From CAZHEV01 sp964531335 [NCBI: uncultured bacterium] (GTDB lineage: Bacteria > Eisenbacteria > RBG-16-71-46 > CAZHEV01): DNA of 64,000 nt. The stretch lies in NCBI GenBank assembly GCA_964531335.1, contig CAZHEV010000005.1:1-64000 (forward strand), written 5' to 3'. Position numbers and translations under genes: made by a program. Positions 8,035-16,247 of this stretch are shown here, piece after piece (the first letter of the stretch is position 1; each line of letters starts with the position of its first letter). Below the pieces are notes generated by a model, which was not told the origin of the DNA, searched no databases, and saw nothing but the letters and a program-made list of their open reading frames with translations.

Positions 8035-9054
8035 TTGCGGTCTCTCACAGCAGCCCGTCCGAAGAGCACAGGATTCACACGCCTCAAAGCGAACGAGGCC
8101 CCGGCTCGGTGGGCGTTCTCGGCGGCCCGATACGCCGCCGCCCGCTTGCCGGCGCGAGCCCTGCCTCTTTGCGCTCACGGGGCGGCGCTAATCCAGATCG
8201 CCTTCACCCCCGGAAGGGCGCGCGCGCACCTGTGCAACCTGGGAAACATCCTTCCCCGCGCCGAAGGCGGGCTGCGGAGACGGCTCTCTTTTTCCTACGG
8301 CGCGTTGAGGAGCTTCGGGCTCTTCATCCTGGAGTTCTTCAGAATCTCCACGATGGATCGTGAAGATTTGCTTAGCCGATTCGACTTCGAAGGCCTGAGC
8401 GAGCTCAACCGCGCATACCGCCGAAGGCGAGGCGTCGTGATTGTGACATCCCACATCGGCAACTGGGAGGCCGGCGCCCTGGCACTGTCATACATGGGAT
8501 ATCCATTGCAGGTGGTCGCCGGCACTCAGTTCAGCCGCTCCCTTTCCCCCCACGTCAAGGAGCTGAAGAGCCGGGCCGGGGTGGGCGTCATATCGCCGGG
8601 GCCCGGCGAGTACAGGCGGTTGGTGGATGCGTTGCGCGCGAACGAGGCCATAGCGCTGGTCGTGGACGGAGACACTTTCGAGAGAGGGCTCGAAGTGCCT
8701 TTCTTCAGAGGGAAGCTCAGGGCGCCGGCCGGCCCCGCCAGGCTCGCCGCGATCACGGGCGCTTCGGTGGTCTCGACCCACGTTGTCAGAACGGCGCCCA
8801 TGCGCTTCAGCATGGCGTTCAAGACCTTGTGGGAGGACGGGCCTGAAGCTGAAAGATCCTATCCCGTCAGGGAGGCCCCGCCGCCCGGCGCCGCGGCCGG
8901 CCTGATGTCCCAGGAGGATCCCGGCTTCGTCAGCGGGCTCACCAAGGCGATAATGCGGGACCAGGAGCGCGTGATAGGCGAAAACCCGGGCCAGTGGTGC
9001 GTCTTTCGCAGATTGTGGCCGGGACCCGGTCGCGAAGGGAATATGGATGGATAA
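8035..9054 (+). CDS. LpxL/HtrB-family lysophospholipid acyltransferase
   Basis: The product is 339 aa from TTG 8035 (GGGAAGGA lies upstream; no ATG or GTG is available in frame). The family signature SHIGNWEAG (catalytic His, then Glu in the HX4E form) is near residue 140. Later motifs are a DGDTFERG stretch and FFRGKLRAPAGPARLA. The C-terminal PGQWCVFRRLW is typical of late lipid A and phosphatidylinositol-mannoside acyltransferases. Members transfer an acyl chain to a glycolipid at the inner membrane. The gene overlaps the next one, a GT4 glycosyltransferase, by 8 bases. That pairing also occurs in PIM-type glycolipid pathways, so the acceptor may be a glycosylated lipid other than lipid A (inference). 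Confidence 0.85.
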   Translation: MRSLTAARPKSTGFTRLKANEAPARWAFSAARYAAARLPARALPLCAHGAALIQIAFTPGRARAHLCNLGNILPRAEGGLRRRLSFSYGALRSFGLFILEFFRISTMDREDLLSRFDFEGLSELNRAYRRRRGVVIVTSHIGNWEAGALALSYMGYPLQVVAGTQFSRSLSPHVKELKSRAGVGVISPGPGEYRRLVDALRANEAIALVVDGDTFERGLEVPFFRGKLRAPAGPARLAAITGASVVSTHVVRTAPMRFSMAFKTLWEDGPEAERSYPVREAPPPGAAAGLMSQEDPGFVSGLTKAIMRDQERVIGENPGQWCVFRRLWPGPGREGNMDG

Positions 9055-10276
9055 GCTCAGGATCGGCATCGTCACGCAGTCTTACTATCCCTACTTCGGT
9101 GGCGTGACCGAGCACGTTCACCACGTGGCGCTGGCCCTCGAGCGCAGAGGCCATCACGTCACGGTCGTAACCGGTGGTCGCGAGAACGCGCTCACCAAGA
9201 CTTCGATCAGGGTAAGGAGAGCGGGGCGCACCGTTCTGGTTCCGTGCAACGGGTCGAGGGGCACGGTAACGCTGGGCTTCGGACTGCGCGACTGGCTGCG
9301 GGACCTGATGCGAGTCGAAAGATTCGACTTGATAAGCTGCCAGTGTCCCCTCACGCCCACGCTGCCCTTGATCGCGGTGAAGCATGCCCACTGCCCCGTG
9401 GTGGGCACGTTCCACTCATCGGCCAAGAGCAATCTGGGCTACGCTATCTTCCGCCGCCTGTTGCGACCGTACCACCGCCGTCTCTCGGGGAAGATCGCCG
9501 TCTCCGAGCCCGCCAGGGACTTCGTCCGCGGGTATTTCGGCGGCGAGTACAGGATCATCCCCAACGGGGTGGACACCAACAGGTTCTCGCCACAGGTTCC
9601 GGCGCTGGAGCGGTTCGATGACGGGACTTTCAACGTGCTGTACGTGGGAAGGCTGGACAAACGAAAGGGGCTCGGCGTGTTGATAAGCTCCCTCCACCGC
9701 CTCTGGGCGTCCGAGGGAGAGGGTGTAAGGCTTATCATAGTGGGCGACGGATCCCTGCGCAGGCGCCTCATGGCCTCGGTTCCCGCGGAGCTCCGGGGTG
9801 CGGTCAGCTTCGAGGGCGCGGTCTCCCCGGATCTCCTCCCTCGCTACTACGCGTCGAGCCATGTGGTCTGCTCCCCCGCGACGCGCGGTGAGAGCTTCGG
9901 GATCGTGCTGCTCGAGGCTATGTCATCGGGGGTGCCGGTCATAGCTTCCGACATTCCCGGGTATCGCACCGTCATGAGAAGCGGGGTGCAAGGCGTCCTC
10001 GTGGAACCAGGGTCGGCCTCGTCATTGGCCGCCGCCCTGTGCCTGCTGGCCAGGGACGACTCGCTCAGACTGGAGATGGCGGCCGCCGGGCGAGAGACAG
10101 CTCAATCGTACTCGTGGGACGTGGTGGCCGGTGAGATGGAGGAGTACTTCCTCGAGGTGGTGGAAGCCCACGCCGGAAGGCGCCAAAGCGTCCGCCCCGG
10201 TGAGGACGGAGCCGGACGTGGGCCGTCTTCCGCCCCCGCCGCGCGGGACCCGCATCTGGTCAATACTGCTCGATGA
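9047..10276 (+). CDS. GT4-family glycosyltransferase (PimA-like)
   Basis: The product is 409 aa, starting at ATG 9047 inside the end of the acyltransferase gene (coupled translation). It is a GT-B fold enzyme: the N-terminal half opens GIVTQSYYPYFGGVTEHVHH with the glycine-rich loop, and the C-terminal nucleotide-sugar domain carries NVLYVGRLDKRKGL and the E-x7-E motif ESFGIVLLEAM. It resembles phosphatidylinositol mannosyltransferase PimA and other retaining enzymes, but the donor and acceptor cannot be read from sequence. It lies beside a lysophospholipid acyltransferase, which suggests a two-step glycolipid pathway. The last 17 bases overlap the convergent LiaF-like gene. Confidence 0.88.
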   Translation: MDKLRIGIVTQSYYPYFGGVTEHVHHVALALERRGHHVTVVTGGRENALTKTSIRVRRAGRTVLVPCNGSRGTVTLGFGLRDWLRDLMRVERFDLISCQCPLTPTLPLIAVKHAHCPVVGTFHSSAKSNLGYAIFRRLLRPYHRRLSGKIAVSEPARDFVRGYFGGEYRIIPNGVDTNRFSPQVPALERFDDGTFNVLYVGRLDKRKGLGVLISSLHRLWASEGEGVRLIIVGDGSLRRRLMASVPAELRGAVSFEGAVSPDLLPRYYASSHVVCSPATRGESFGIVLLEAMSSGVPVIASDIPGYRTVMRSGVQGVLVEPGSASSLAAALCLLARDDSLRLEMAAAGRETAQSYSWDVVAGEMEEYFLEVVEAHAGRRQSVRPGEDGAGRGPSSAPAARDPHLVNTAR

Positions 10277-11147
10277 TCACCCTGGACAACCCCGCCTCCA
10301 CCTCGACGTCCATGGTGTACGGCGCGCGCCCGTAGTTCTTGCTGTAGTATGCCCGGCCGCCGGCGGATCTCTTCGACATCCCATCGGGAAGATTTTTCCA
10401 GCAAAGGCCGCAACTCAGGAGCAGCCTGATTCCGTAGTGCCGCGGAATCTCGAGACGGACTTTCGAAACCCCCGCGTCGATCCGTACCAGGCCGTCCATA
10501 TCTCCTTCGCCCACGCGTATCCCCACGCTGCTCGCGGCGGCGCTGACGTCGAGATCGACTATCTGGAGCCCCTCGAGGTCCAGCCGGCAGGACGCTCCCT
10601 CCGCCGTCAGTCTGATCTCCAGGGGCACCTGATCGGTCAGGCCCACCTCCCACCTGTTGCCGAGTCCGGGCCCGGAACTCTGCCTGCCCCGGTGCCGGAG
10701 CGAGGCGTGCCCGAGCCCGTCATCTTCGTAGTAGTCGAGGCGCGGGCTCGAAGAGCCGGCCCCGTACTCGAGCTCCGCGTGCACAAGGCTCATGGTCTCT
10801 GCGGCGCGCACGTCGAGCCTGCCCCCCGCGAACTTGAGGCTGACCCTGGCCTCATCTATGTCCGTGAGCTCCTGCACCAGCGTGACCGACCTTGTCTCGG
10901 CGCCCGAGCCGTGGTAGTACCCCCAGAGCACATAGAACAAGGCCGCCACGAGGAGCAGCGGCCCCAGGAACCCCAGAAACGCGAGCTTCGTCCCCTTGAT
11001 GATCAGGCTTATGCCCCAGGCCACGAGAAGCAGAGGCCAGAGCCTTCCCAGCTCCTCCAGCACTTCCCATGAGAGATAGCCGAAATTGGTCAAGAGCAGA
11101 ACGACGCCCAGCAATACCAGCAACGTTCCAATCAGGGCTTTTCCCAT
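10260..11147 (-). CDS. LiaF-like/DUF5668 membrane protein
   Basis: The product is 295 aa from ATG 11147 (AGGAGG ten bases upstream); a TTG at 11192 would add 15 Gly-rich residues. Three to four N-terminal membrane helices (KALIGTLLVLLGVVLLL and following) match the DUF5668/LiaF_TM type. The C-terminal part, about residues 95-295, is a beta-rich domain with repeating hydrophobic strands and glycine turns, as in LiaF or toastrack domains. LiaF proteins restrain envelope-stress kinases in Firmicutes, but no kinase lies here. The gene follows a PspC-domain gene, and such pairs are common in envelope-stress loci. Confidence 0.72.
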   Translation of the reverse strand: MGKALIGTLLVLLGVVLLLTNFGYLSWEVLEELGRLWPLLLVAWGISLIIKGTKLAFLGFLGPLLLVAALFYVLWGYYHGSGAETRSVTLVQELTDIDEARVSLKFAGGRLDVRAAETMSLVHAELEYGAGSSSPRLDYYEDDGLGHASLRHRGRQSSGPGLGNRWEVGLTDQVPLEIRLTAEGASCRLDLEGLQIVDLDVSAAASSVGIRVGEGDMDGLVRIDAGVSKVRLEIPRHYGIRLLLSCGLCWKNLPDGMSKRSAGGRAYYSKNYGRAPYTMDVEVEAGLSRVIIEQY

Positions 11148-11244
11148 GCCGCCCCAGCCTCCTCGACCGCCTGTCCACGCGGAAAAGTTCAATGGCTCCG
11201 GCGCCGGCCCCTCAAGTTACGAAGGCGCCTTCGCGTCCCGGCGC

Positions 11245-11709
11245 TCATCGCCTCGCGATGAGCGCCAGGCCCAGCACTATTAGAACAATCGCCCAGAACG
11301 CTTGGCTGCTGAAGAAGGGCACGAAGGCCATGAGGCCGAAGATAAACCCGAGCACGATGAGGACGATGCCTATGATGACGTGAGGCTGCGAGGTCGAAAG
11401 CTGGAGCCCCCGGGCCCGCCCCTTGGCGGAGGACGCCCCGGCCGCCCGCGCCTCGCCCTCTCCCTGCCCGGCCTCGGCGGTCCCGGCCTCTTCCGGGGAC
11501 CATTCCCTCTCCGGGATCAGGATCCAGCATAGCGGATAGGCCACTAGGCCGAGACCCTTGATGAAAACCGAAAGCACCCAGGCTATCCTCACCCAGACGG
11601 GATCGATATTGAAGTACTCGGCGATGCCCCCGCATACGCCGGCGATGACCCTGTCCTTCCTGGACCGGTACAGTTTTCTGACCGATGTGTCTTGCTGATC
11701 CAAGTCCAT
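11245..11709 (-). CDS. PspC-domain membrane protein
   Basis: The product is 154 aa. The PspC domain is clear in the first 70 residues: LYRSRKDRVIAGVCGGIAEY, then DPVWVRI and a membrane helix ending CWILIPE. A charged, Ala/Gly-rich linker follows, then two further helices. PspC proteins sense membrane stress. The start is unusual: GGAGGT is only 2 bases from ATG 11709, whereas the in-frame TTG at 11703 (third codon) has ideal spacing, so translation may begin there. It is grouped with the LiaF-like gene 97 bases downstream. Confidence 0.88.
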   Translation of the reverse strand: MDLDQQDTSVRKLYRSRKDRVIAGVCGGIAEYFNIDPVWVRIAWVLSVFIKGLGLVAYPLCWILIPEREWSPEEAGTAEAGQGEGEARAAGASSAKGRARGLQLSTSQPHVIIGIVLIVLGFIFGLMAFVPFFSSQAFWAIVLIVLGLALIARR

Positions 11710-11788
11710 CACCTCCGCTGTATGACTCGAAGCGGCGACTCGGCGCGCACCGGGGCGGAAGCCGCGGGCGCCTTCCGGCTGTACCGAA

Positions 11789-12571
11789 TCACCTCTTCTC
11801 GGTGGACTCCTCTCTCGCGGTTCCGGTCATGGGAACGAACCTGACCGGTCCCAGGCTTCTCCGCTCTACCCCGTCCGGGGTCTTGGTCAGCAACATGAGA
11901 TCCTGGTAAATGTCTCCGACCGGAATCACCATCCGGCCCCCCACCTCGAGCTGTTCTATCAAGGGCTCCGGCACATGCCCGGGAGCCGCTGTAACAATTA
12001 CGGCGTCAAAAGGAGAATGTTCCACCCAGCCCTTGTACGCGTCGCCGGCTCTGACGTGCACCTTGTTGTAGCCCAGTGACTTGAGGCGCCCGGCCGCCGC
12101 CTGAGCCAAGGATTCGACTATCTCCATTGTATATACCTCAGCGCCCATTTCAGCAAGCACCGCGGCCTGGTACCCGGAGCCGGTGCCCACCTCGAACACT
12201 TTGTCGCCCTCTTCCACCTCGATCGCCTCGGTCATAAGGGCGACGATATACGGCTGGCTTATCGTCTGGCCGCGCCCGATCGGCAGGGGCGAGTCCACGT
12301 ACGCCTCGGAACGCATGGCCGCCGGCACGAAACGGTGTCTCGGCACGGCGCGCATCGCTTCCAGCACCCGCGGATCCGATATGCCGCGCGCCTTGATCTG
12401 CGAGGCGACCATATGGGCCCTGGCCTCGGCGAAGGGATCCGTCGAATCGGCGGTCTCCGTGCTTTCCTCCCGCGCCCCGCCGCCGCCGCAGCCCCCCGCA
12501 AAATCAGCCGCGCAGAAGCACAACAGAACCAAGCCGGCGGTGATCGCCGAAGCGTAGCGAGAATGCCTCAT
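11789..12571 (-). CDS. pcm: protein-L-isoaspartate O-methyltransferase with export signal
   Basis: The product is 260 aa. From about residue 50 it is a typical PCMT: IKARGISDPRVLEAMRAVP, RHRFVP, the SAM-binding loop KVFEVGTGSGYQAAVLA (about 133-150), and PFDAVIVTAAP. Ahead of it lies a hydrophobic segment ending in AGGC and a Gly/Glu/Thr-rich spacer, which looks like a lipoprotein or secretion signal. The family repairs isoaspartyl damage using S-adenosylmethionine, which is normally absent outside the cytoplasm, so the export signal is odd. It lies 19 bases after the lipid-kinase-like gene and 79 bases before the PspC gene. Confidence 0.9.
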   Translation of the reverse strand: MRHSRYASAITAGLVLLCFCAADFAGGCGGGGAREESTETADSTDPFAEARAHMVASQIKARGISDPRVLEAMRAVPRHRFVPAAMRSEAYVDSPLPIGRGQTISQPYIVALMTEAIEVEEGDKVFEVGTGSGYQAAVLAEMGAEVYTMEIVESLAQAAAGRLKSLGYNKVHVRAGDAYKGWVEHSPFDAVIVTAAPGHVPEPLIEQLEVGGRMVIPVGDIYQDLMLLTKTPDGVERRSLGPVRFVPMTGTAREESTEKR

Positions 12572-12590
12572 GAAAACAGCCTCCTTCCTG

Positions 12591-13259
12591 TCATACCAGC
12601 CCCGCCGCGAAGACCGCCGCGGCCGACGACGCCAGGGGCACGAGAAGGTCGTCAGCCCCCCAGAAGGAGATCGCCTCCACGGCCGTCGCCGCCGCCGCCG
12701 CCGACACCGCTACGGCGGCCAGCTCCCCGGCGCCGAGATCGGCGAGAATCCACGCCGCGAAGGCCGCCGCCACAAGCGAGACCAGGAACATGGCAGCGCA
12801 CCCCTCCAGCGACCTCCTCGATCCCATCACGCCGAAGTGCGCCCGGCCCAGCGCACGGCCCACGGCCGAGGCCGCCGGGTCTCCCCACGCCATGCACAGT
12901 ATGCCGGCGCCGGCGGCGAATCTAAGGTCATCGCCCCAGTAGAGAGGCAGGACGATCACAAAAGCAACGGGAAAGAAGAGCGGTCCGTAGTTGCGCGGGT
13001 CCGCGCCTTCTATCGACCGGAAAGCGCGGCTCCTGAGGCCCACGGCGTTGACGGCGAGGAACGTGAGAGGGGGCGTCACGGCCCACCACCATGCTTCGAA
13101 AAGAAAAAGAGTCGGAAGGACCCATGTTCCCACCGCCGCGTGGACCAGCTTCCTGGTGACGTAGCTGCTTGAGCCGAAACGTCTATGGCAGAGCTCGGCG
13201 ACGCCGACGACCGAGAACACGTAGGCGTAAGATATGGCAAGTGCCCACATATCGTTCAT
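12591..13259 (-). CDS. DGK1/SEC59-type CTP-dependent lipid kinase-like membrane protein
   Basis: The product is 222 aa from ATG 13259 (GAGG 8 bases upstream); longer in-frame starts give an Arg/Pro-rich, unlikely N-terminus. It has seven or so hydrophobic helices with the pattern of the phosphatidate cytidylyltransferase/dolichol kinase-like family: RKLVHAAVGTW near residue 38, a charged LRSRAFRSIEG loop, ILCMAWGDPAASAVGR near 125, and GSRRSLEGCAAMF. Relatives phosphorylate isoprenoid alcohols, phytol or diacylglycerol with CTP. The substrate here is unknown. It lies 19 bases upstream of pcm and 118 bases downstream of trkH. Confidence 0.78.
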   Translation of the reverse strand: MNDMWALAISYAYVFSVVGVAELCHRRFGSSSYVTRKLVHAAVGTWVLPTLFLFEAWWWAVTPPLTFLAVNAVGLRSRAFRSIEGADPRNYGPLFFPVAFVIVLPLYWGDDLRFAAGAGILCMAWGDPAASAVGRALGRAHFGVMGSRRSLEGCAAMFLVSLVAAAFAAWILADLGAGELAAVAVSAAAAATAVEAISFWGADDLLVPLASSAAAVFAAGLV

Positions 13260-13377
13260 GTTCTTATCCTCGCCCGGAGCGCATCCCGCGGGCGGCTCCC
13301 GCGTGATGCGGTGGCGTCCCGCCCGAGGGCACCCGCCCAAGGCCGGGGCCCCCTCTCGCCCACCTGACGGGCCTGCG

Positions 13378-14829
13378 CTACTCCCGCCAGAAAGCCGGAA
13401 CGACCAGGGCCAGCACGGTGTACAGCTCGAGCCTACCCATGAGCATGCAGATGGACAACAGTATCTTGCCGGGGACGGGGATGAAGGCGAAGTTCTGCGT
13501 CGGCCCCACTCCCGACAAGCCGGGACCGATGTTGCACATGGTGGCCGCCGTGGAGGTGACGGCTGTGACGAGATCGAGGCCCATGGCGGCCATCAAGAGA
13601 GAGGCTATGAGAAATATCGAAGCAAAGAGAATGAAGAAGGCTACGATATCCCTTACCAGGTCCTCCCTGAAGACCCTGCTCCCCAACTTTATCGCGAAAA
13701 CGGCCTGCGGTCGGAACACCTTGTACGCGGTGTGATACGCGTACTTGACCAGTATTATCGCTCTGAGAACCTTCATCCCCCCGCCCGTGGATCCGGAACA
13801 TGCCCCCAGGAACATCAAGCTCACCAGGAGCAGCCTGGAAAAAGCGGGCCAAGCGTCGAAATCGGTCGTCATGAATCCCGTAGTGGTTACGATGCTCACT
13901 ACTTGAAAGGAGGAATACCGAAGGGCCTCGTGGGGGGCCTCGTACATTCCCCTGGCCAGCAGCTCCGCCCCGACGAAGACGCACGCGAGGGCGACCACCG
14001 AGATGTAAACTCTCCACTCCCGGTCCTTGAGAAGCGCGTTCGGCCGGCCCTTCAGCACTGAGAAATACAGAGAGAAGTTCGTACCGGCGAGGAGCATGAA
14101 CAGGAGCACGGTCATCTCTATCATCGGACTTCCGTACGCGCCCACGCTCTCCGTGCGCGGAGAGAAGCCGCCGGTCGCCATGGTGCCGAATGTATGGCAC
14201 AGGCTGTCGAAAATCGACAACCCCTGGAGCCTCAGCAGAATCGTCTCCAAGGCCGAAAGCACGAAGTATATCTCCCACAACAGAAGGGCCGTGTCCTTCA
14301 CCCTGGGACGCAGCCCCTCCTTCACGGCGCCCGGGATCTCGGACGAGAACAGGTGCCTGCCCCCCACGCCCAGGCTCGGAAGGATGGCTATGAAGAGGAC
14401 TATGATACCCATGCCCCCCAGCCACTGCGTGAAGTCGCGCCAGAAAAGGACTCCCTTGGGCGCCGCTTCGATGTCCGTCATCACCGAAGAGCCGGTCGTC
14501 GTAAACCCTGACATCGCCTCGAAGAAGCAATCCACGAAGCCCGGCAGCGTCCCGGAGAACAGGAAGGGGAGAGCGCCGAAGGCCGCCGCCAGAATCCAGG
14601 ATATGGCCACGACGGCGAGGCCCTCACGGCGCCTCAGCTCCCTCGCTCTGCCGTGGCCGACCGCCACCAGCGCCGCGCCGGCCGCCAGCGTGACTCCGAT
14701 CGATATCAGGAAGGCGCGGATCGCCGCCGTTTCGGAGAAGTGAATGCTCCACGCCAGAGGCAGCGTCATGGACGCGGCCAGGAGAAGGAGTATTGCGCCG
14801 AGCAGCCTTGCGATGGTCTTGAAGCTCAA
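13378..14829 (-). CDS. trkH: TrkH-family potassium channel subunit
   Basis: The product is 483 aa. The family's four selectivity-filter-like repeats are all visible: SGFTTTGSSVMTD, GTMATGGFSPRTES, VTTTGFMTTDFD and AATMCNIGPGLSGVG. About ten membrane helices lie between them, and the length is standard. It forms the ion path of the Trk/Ktr potassium uptake system and is gated by TrkA, whose gene lies 36 bases upstream on the same strand, so the two are co-transcribed. The fourth filter, MCNIGPG, is as in other bacterial TrkH proteins. Confidence 0.97.
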   Translation of the reverse strand: MSFKTIARLLGAILLLLAASMTLPLAWSIHFSETAAIRAFLISIGVTLAAGAALVAVGHGRARELRRREGLAVVAISWILAAAFGALPFLFSGTLPGFVDCFFEAMSGFTTTGSSVMTDIEAAPKGVLFWRDFTQWLGGMGIIVLFIAILPSLGVGGRHLFSSEIPGAVKEGLRPRVKDTALLLWEIYFVLSALETILLRLQGLSIFDSLCHTFGTMATGGFSPRTESVGAYGSPMIEMTVLLFMLLAGTNFSLYFSVLKGRPNALLKDREWRVYISVVALACVFVGAELLARGMYEAPHEALRYSSFQVVSIVTTTGFMTTDFDAWPAFSRLLLVSLMFLGACSGSTGGGMKVLRAIILVKYAYHTAYKVFRPQAVFAIKLGSRVFREDLVRDIVAFFILFASIFLIASLLMAAMGLDLVTAVTSTAATMCNIGPGLSGVGPTQNFAFIPVPGKILLSICMLMGRLELYTVLALVVPAFWRE

Positions 14830-14865
14830 GATGAGGTTCGCTCCGTGCCGGCATCCGCCCCCGGG

Positions 14866-16200
14866 TTACTTCCGAAGCAGTTTCTCGACCTTACCGACAA
14901 CCTCGGGCATCACGAAAAGGATCACTGTATCGCCGGCTTGAATGACGTTGTCGCCCGTGGGGACGATGACCTCGTCGGCCCTTACGATCGCCCCGACAAG
15001 GGAGCCCTTGGGGAAATGCGCTTCTGAAAGGCGCTTGCCCTGGACCCGGCTCTTCGGGCCCGCGACTATCTCCAGTACCTCGACCTTGCCGCCCTCGAGC
15101 AGGGCCACGGAGATCGCTTGCCCCCTGCGCAGGAACTGTAGAATGGCGTTTGCCGTCAGCAGCCTCGGGCTTATCGCCTTGTCGACGCCGAGCCTTTCGT
15201 AGACCGGGGCGTAGTCCGGCTTGTTGACGAGAACGACGGACTTCAACGCCCCCAACTCCTTAGCCAGGAGCGCCGACAGGATGTTCACCTCGTCGTCGCC
15301 GCTCGCCCCCACGAAGAGATCTATGCCGGAGAGCTCCTCGCGCAGAAAGCTCAGTTGTGTGCCGTCGCCGTGCAGCACTTTCACCCCGGTCAGGTGTTCG
15401 GAAAGATGAGCGCAACGGCCGGCGTCCTTTTCGATTATCCTTACGTCGAGGTTGGATCTGCGAAGCATCTGCGCAGTCTGGAAGCCCACCTCACCGCCGC
15501 CCATGATCAGCACCCGTTGAGTCGGAGGAAGCTCCGCTCCGAAGAGCTTCTCGATGTGCGCCATGCTCTCGGCCTTTCCGATGACGTAGGTGGAGTCCCC
15601 GACTTGAAGCGCGTCGTCCCCCCTCGGGATTATCATGTCCTCTCCCCTGAGAAGACAGGCCACCAGGGTGCCCTCCGGCAAATTCACATCCTTGAGTTCC
15701 CTCCGGGCGAGCTTGCAGTCCCTGCCGACCTTCAGTTGCTTCACTATGACCTTGCCCGCCGCGAAGCTCTCCAGGCTGAGCACGGCCGGCGACTTGACGG
15801 CCTTGGCGACCTCCGAGGAGGCCAGAGCCTCGGGGCTTATTATGAGATCGATGTTCAGAAGCCGGCCGTAGACCCGGCGGGCGCCCCGCAGGTACACCCA
15901 GCTGCTTATCCGCGCCACGGTCTTCTTGGCGCCCATGGACCGGGCGGCGAGGCAGGAAAGGAGATTGGCCCCGTCGGCGTCGGTGACAGCGACGAAAAGG
16001 TCCGCGGAGGAGACCTCGGCGTCTCTGAGCGACTTGACCCCAGCGCCGTGGCCGACCACGGTGAGGCAATCGAGGGATTCATTGACTCTTGCTATGGCAT
16101 CCGAGGAACGGTCCACTACGCTTACCTCATGTCCCTCGTTGCTCAGCACCGAGGCGAGGTAAAAGCCGACCTCCCCGGCGCCTACGATGACCGCCTTCAG
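14866..16200 (-). CDS. trkA: TrkA potassium uptake regulator, CTG start
   Basis: The product is 444 aa with two RCK halves, each made of a Rossmann NAD-binding domain and a TrkA_C domain. The second Rossmann loop is VLIMGGGEVGFQTAQML near residue 235, with the TrkA_C parts at about 140-215 and 360-444. The first Rossmann motif, VKAVIVGAGEVGFYLASVL-like, begins only with a CTG codon at 16200. The frame back to the previous stop contains no ATG, GTG or TTG. GGGAGGTG lies 4-6 bases before this CTG. Placing Met there aligns with the usual MK-I-I-I-GAG-VG start. A later ATG at 16149 would delete the nucleotide-binding loop and is unlikely. TrkA gates TrkH in response to nucleotides. Confidence 0.93.
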   Translation of the reverse strand: MKAVIVGAGEVGFYLASVLSNEGHEVSVVDRSSDAIARVNESLDCLTVVGHGAGVKSLRDAEVSSADLFVAVTDADGANLLSCLAARSMGAKKTVARISSWVYLRGARRVYGRLLNIDLIISPEALASSEVAKAVKSPAVLSLESFAAGKVIVKQLKVGRDCKLARRELKDVNLPEGTLVACLLRGEDMIIPRGDDALQVGDSTYVIGKAESMAHIEKLFGAELPPTQRVLIMGGGEVGFQTAQMLRRSNLDVRIIEKDAGRCAHLSEHLTGVKVLHGDGTQLSFLREELSGIDLFVGASGDDEVNILSALLAKELGALKSVVLVNKPDYAPVYERLGVDKAISPRLLTANAILQFLRRGQAISVALLEGGKVEVLEIVAGPKSRVQGKRLSEAHFPKGSLVGAIVRADEVIVPTGDNVIQAGDTVILFVMPEVVGKVEKLLRK

Positions 16201-16247
16201 GACGCACCTCCCGTCGGGAGCACCGACCGGTGGATTCCGCAGGCGAT

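Noticed and set aside
7120-8178. 352-codon minus-strand open frame through the intergenic region
   Set aside because: It runs across two promoters and the Cys-rich gene, has no SD and reads as Arg/Pro/Ser-rich GC-driven sequence.
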